NCBI GenBank assembly: GCA_023409995.1
Contig: JAEYQN010000032.1
Coordinates: 1-13,288, forward strand
Direction: 5' to 3'
Origin: Cyanobacteria bacterium OH_CBB_238
Lineage (GTDB): Bacteria > Cyanobacteriota > Vampirovibrionia > Gastranaerophilales > Gastranaerophilaceae
Length of the DNA stretch: 13,288 bases
Made by a program: the position numbers and the translations under genes. Shown here one piece after another: positions 12,048 through 13,288 of the stretch; positions within the stretch are counted from its first letter, which is position 1; every line of letters starts with the position of its first letter. The notes beneath the pieces were generated by a model that worked only from the letters and a program-made list of their open reading frames with translations, made no database searches and was not told where the DNA came from.

Positions 12048-12863
12048 GTGTCGATTACATTAGAAAATAAACAAGGACTAATAGCGGGAGATGGGTTACT
12101 TCCAATTGAACTTGCGAAAAATGCAAAGCAAAATGGAATGGAGATAGTTGCAATTTCATTGTCTTCAGATAACAGAAATGAGCTTAAAAAATATTGTTCA
12201 AAAGTATACAGCTTTGGCCCTGGAGAAATAACAAAAATAAAAGAATCTCTAAAGAGTGAAGGAATAAAACAATTAACATTTATTGGGAAAGTTCACAAAG
12301 GGTTGGTAATAAAACGACCAAAATTCGATACTAGAGCAATAGAATTAATAAAACAAGCAAAAAGACTAAATGATGATGCTGTCATGATGATTATAGTTGA
12401 CGAACTTGCAAACTGCGGAATCACGGTTCTCGACCAGACAATATTTATCAAAAATTTAATGGTACCTACCGGTATATTAGGGAAACATAAACCTACAGAC
12501 GAACAGATTCAAGATGTAAACTACGGTTTTTGGCTAGCAAAAGAAATGGGCAAGCTTGACGTTGGACAATCTGTTGTCATAAAAGACAAGATGATCATGG
12601 CGGTCGAAGCAATTGAAGGTACTGATAAATGTATCGAAAGAGGCTGCAAATATGGCAAAAAAGGCGTGGTGGTAGTAAAAGTAGCAAAGCCAACTCAAGA
12701 CAAGCGATTTGACATCCCGGCTTTTGGATTAGGAACTCTAAAAACAATGAAAAAAAATGGCGCAAATCTAATTGCTGTCGAAGCAGGAGAGACTATTATG
12801 GTTGATCAACAAAAAGCAATAGAATTTGCGGATAAAAATAACATAGTAATAATGGCTGTTTAA
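12048..12863 (+). CDS. lpxI: UDP-2,3-diacylglucosamine pyrophosphatase LpxI, 271 aa
   Basis: LpxI hydrolyses UDP-2,3-diacylglucosamine to lipid X plus UMP, the fourth step of lipid A synthesis, replacing LpxH in many bacteria. Visible marks: GLIAGDGLLPIELAKNA near the N-terminus, FIGKVHKG at 79-85, the LNDDAVM stretch at 108-113, LMVPTGILG at 137-145, the VEAIEGTDKCIERG segment (186-199) and KPTQDKRFDIPAFG (214-227). D222 in that last motif corresponds by position to the catalytic aspartate described for Caulobacter LpxI. The GTG start is chosen because AGAGGG lies 7 nt before it and the protein would otherwise lose its first strand. The 271-aa length fits the family. Its stop is one base from the lpxB start, so the two steps are made together. 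Peripheral membrane or cytoplasmic enzyme. Confidence 0.95.
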   Translation: MSITLENKQGLIAGDGLLPIELAKNAKQNGMEIVAISLSSDNRNELKKYCSKVYSFGPGEITKIKESLKSEGIKQLTFIGKVHKGLVIKRPKFDTRAIELIKQAKRLNDDAVMMIIVDELANCGITVLDQTIFIKNLMVPTGILGKHKPTDEQIQDVNYGFWLAKEMGKLDVGQSVVIKDKMIMAVEAIEGTDKCIERGCKYGKKGVVVVKVAKPTQDKRFDIPAFGLGTLKTMKKNGANLIAVEAGETIMVDQQKAIEFADKNNIVIMAV

Positions 12864-12864
12864 A

Positions 12865-13288
12865 ATGAAAAAATTATTTATAATAACCGGAGAACATTCT
12901 GGAGATAAACATGCTGCCGATGTAGTAACAGAACTACAGAAGCAGAGCAAAGACCTCACAATAGAGGCTGTTGGTGGAACAAACCTTGAAAAAACAGGCA
13001 TAAAATTATTCTGCAATCATTCAAAAATGTCTGCTGTCGGGCTAAACTTTAAGATTCTGTTGGATCATATTTTATTAGGTAAAAAAATTACTGACTATCT
13101 TAAAAATGAATTTAAGCCAGATATGGTTTTACTGGTAGACTATGGTGGATTTAATTTAAGCATAGCTAAACTTCTAAAAAAACAGGGAATAAAAATATAC
13201 TACTATATACCGCCGCAAATTTGGGCTTCTAGGAAATGGCGAATAAGAACAGTAAAAAAATATATAGACAAAGTTATAACAATATTTC
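12865..13288 (+). CDS. lpxB: Lipid A disaccharide synthase LpxB, 5' part (cut by window edge)
   Basis: LpxB joins lipid X to UDP-2,3-diacylglucosamine to give the beta-1,6 disaccharide of lipid A, on the inner face of the cytoplasmic membrane. The product of LpxI is therefore one of its two substrates. The ATG at 12865 is one base after the lpxI stop. The 141 visible codons begin MKKLFIITGEHSGDKHAA, matching the GExSGD glycine-rich start of the GT19 fold. They continue with VGGTNLEKTGI, a membrane-facing MSAVGL segment, LLVDYGGFNLSIAK (the DxPxFN-like region, here DYGGFN) and YYIPPQIWASRKWRI, the family's P-Q/S-x-W-A segment. The remaining UDP-binding half lies beyond the window. No frameshift is seen in the part present. 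Confidence 0.95.
   Translation, partial: MKKLFIITGEHSGDKHAADVVTELQKQSKDLTIEAVGGTNLEKTGIKLFCNHSKMSAVGLNFKILLDHILLGKKITDYLKNEFKPDMVLLVDYGGFNLSIAKLLKKQGIKIYYYIPPQIWASRKWRIRTVKKYIDKVITIF

Overview
The window looks like a piece of an AT-rich, Gram-negative bacterial chromosome. The best guess is a gut-type relative of Cyanobacteria (Melainabacteria/Vampirovibrionia, Gastranaerophilales-like). The main evidence is a Ycf45-type AAA ATPase with a C-terminal R3H domain (a family typical of cyanobacteria and plastids), lipid A genes (lpxI-lpxB), a reverse rubrerythrin that suggests an anaerobic or microaerobic life, and many starts without a clear Shine-Dalgarno sequence. The placement is an inference from gene content, not from a marker phylogeny.

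Layout. (1) 1-333, minus strand: the 5' part of an exported proline-rich protein. Its signal peptide is broken by one extra base in an 8-A tract. (2) 533-3229, plus strand: two unrecognised proteins, each preceded by the same ~51-bp upstream repeat and each with a Phe-Gly motif about 20 residues from the start. The larger (690 aa) contains an internally duplicated, partly hydrophobic module of about 95 residues. (3) 3226-5760: an accessory-looking segment. It holds a divergent pair (small unknown protein and an XRE-type HTH regulator) sharing a 60-bp control region, a 480-aa DUF2971 protein, and a lysine-rich small protein followed by a possible 39-aa frame. It ends at a bidirectional terminator and tRNA-Val(UAC). 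(4) 6017-6460: a Pro/Ala/Glu-rich 112-aa protein of different composition, then strong hairpins.

(5) 6477-8750, minus strand: an operon-like run of a 58-aa protein, a 171-aa protein and prmC (peptide release factor methyltransferase) with overlapping ends, then a separately promoted reverse rubrerythrin with a Fur/PerR-like dyad upstream. (6) 8909-10153, plus strand: a membrane-anchored S41 C-terminal processing protease with PDZ domain. (7) 10358-13288, plus strand: Ycf45/R3H ATPase, then lpxI and lpxB (1-nt gap, lpxB cut by the window edge), consecutive steps of lipid A synthesis.

Regions 5-7 look like ordinary chromosomal core genes. Most of what is unexplained lies in regions 1-4: the repeat-linked FG-motif protein pair with the duplicated module, and the XRE/DUF2971 segment beside the tRNA. 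No integrase, transposase, CRISPR array or rRNA was seen.
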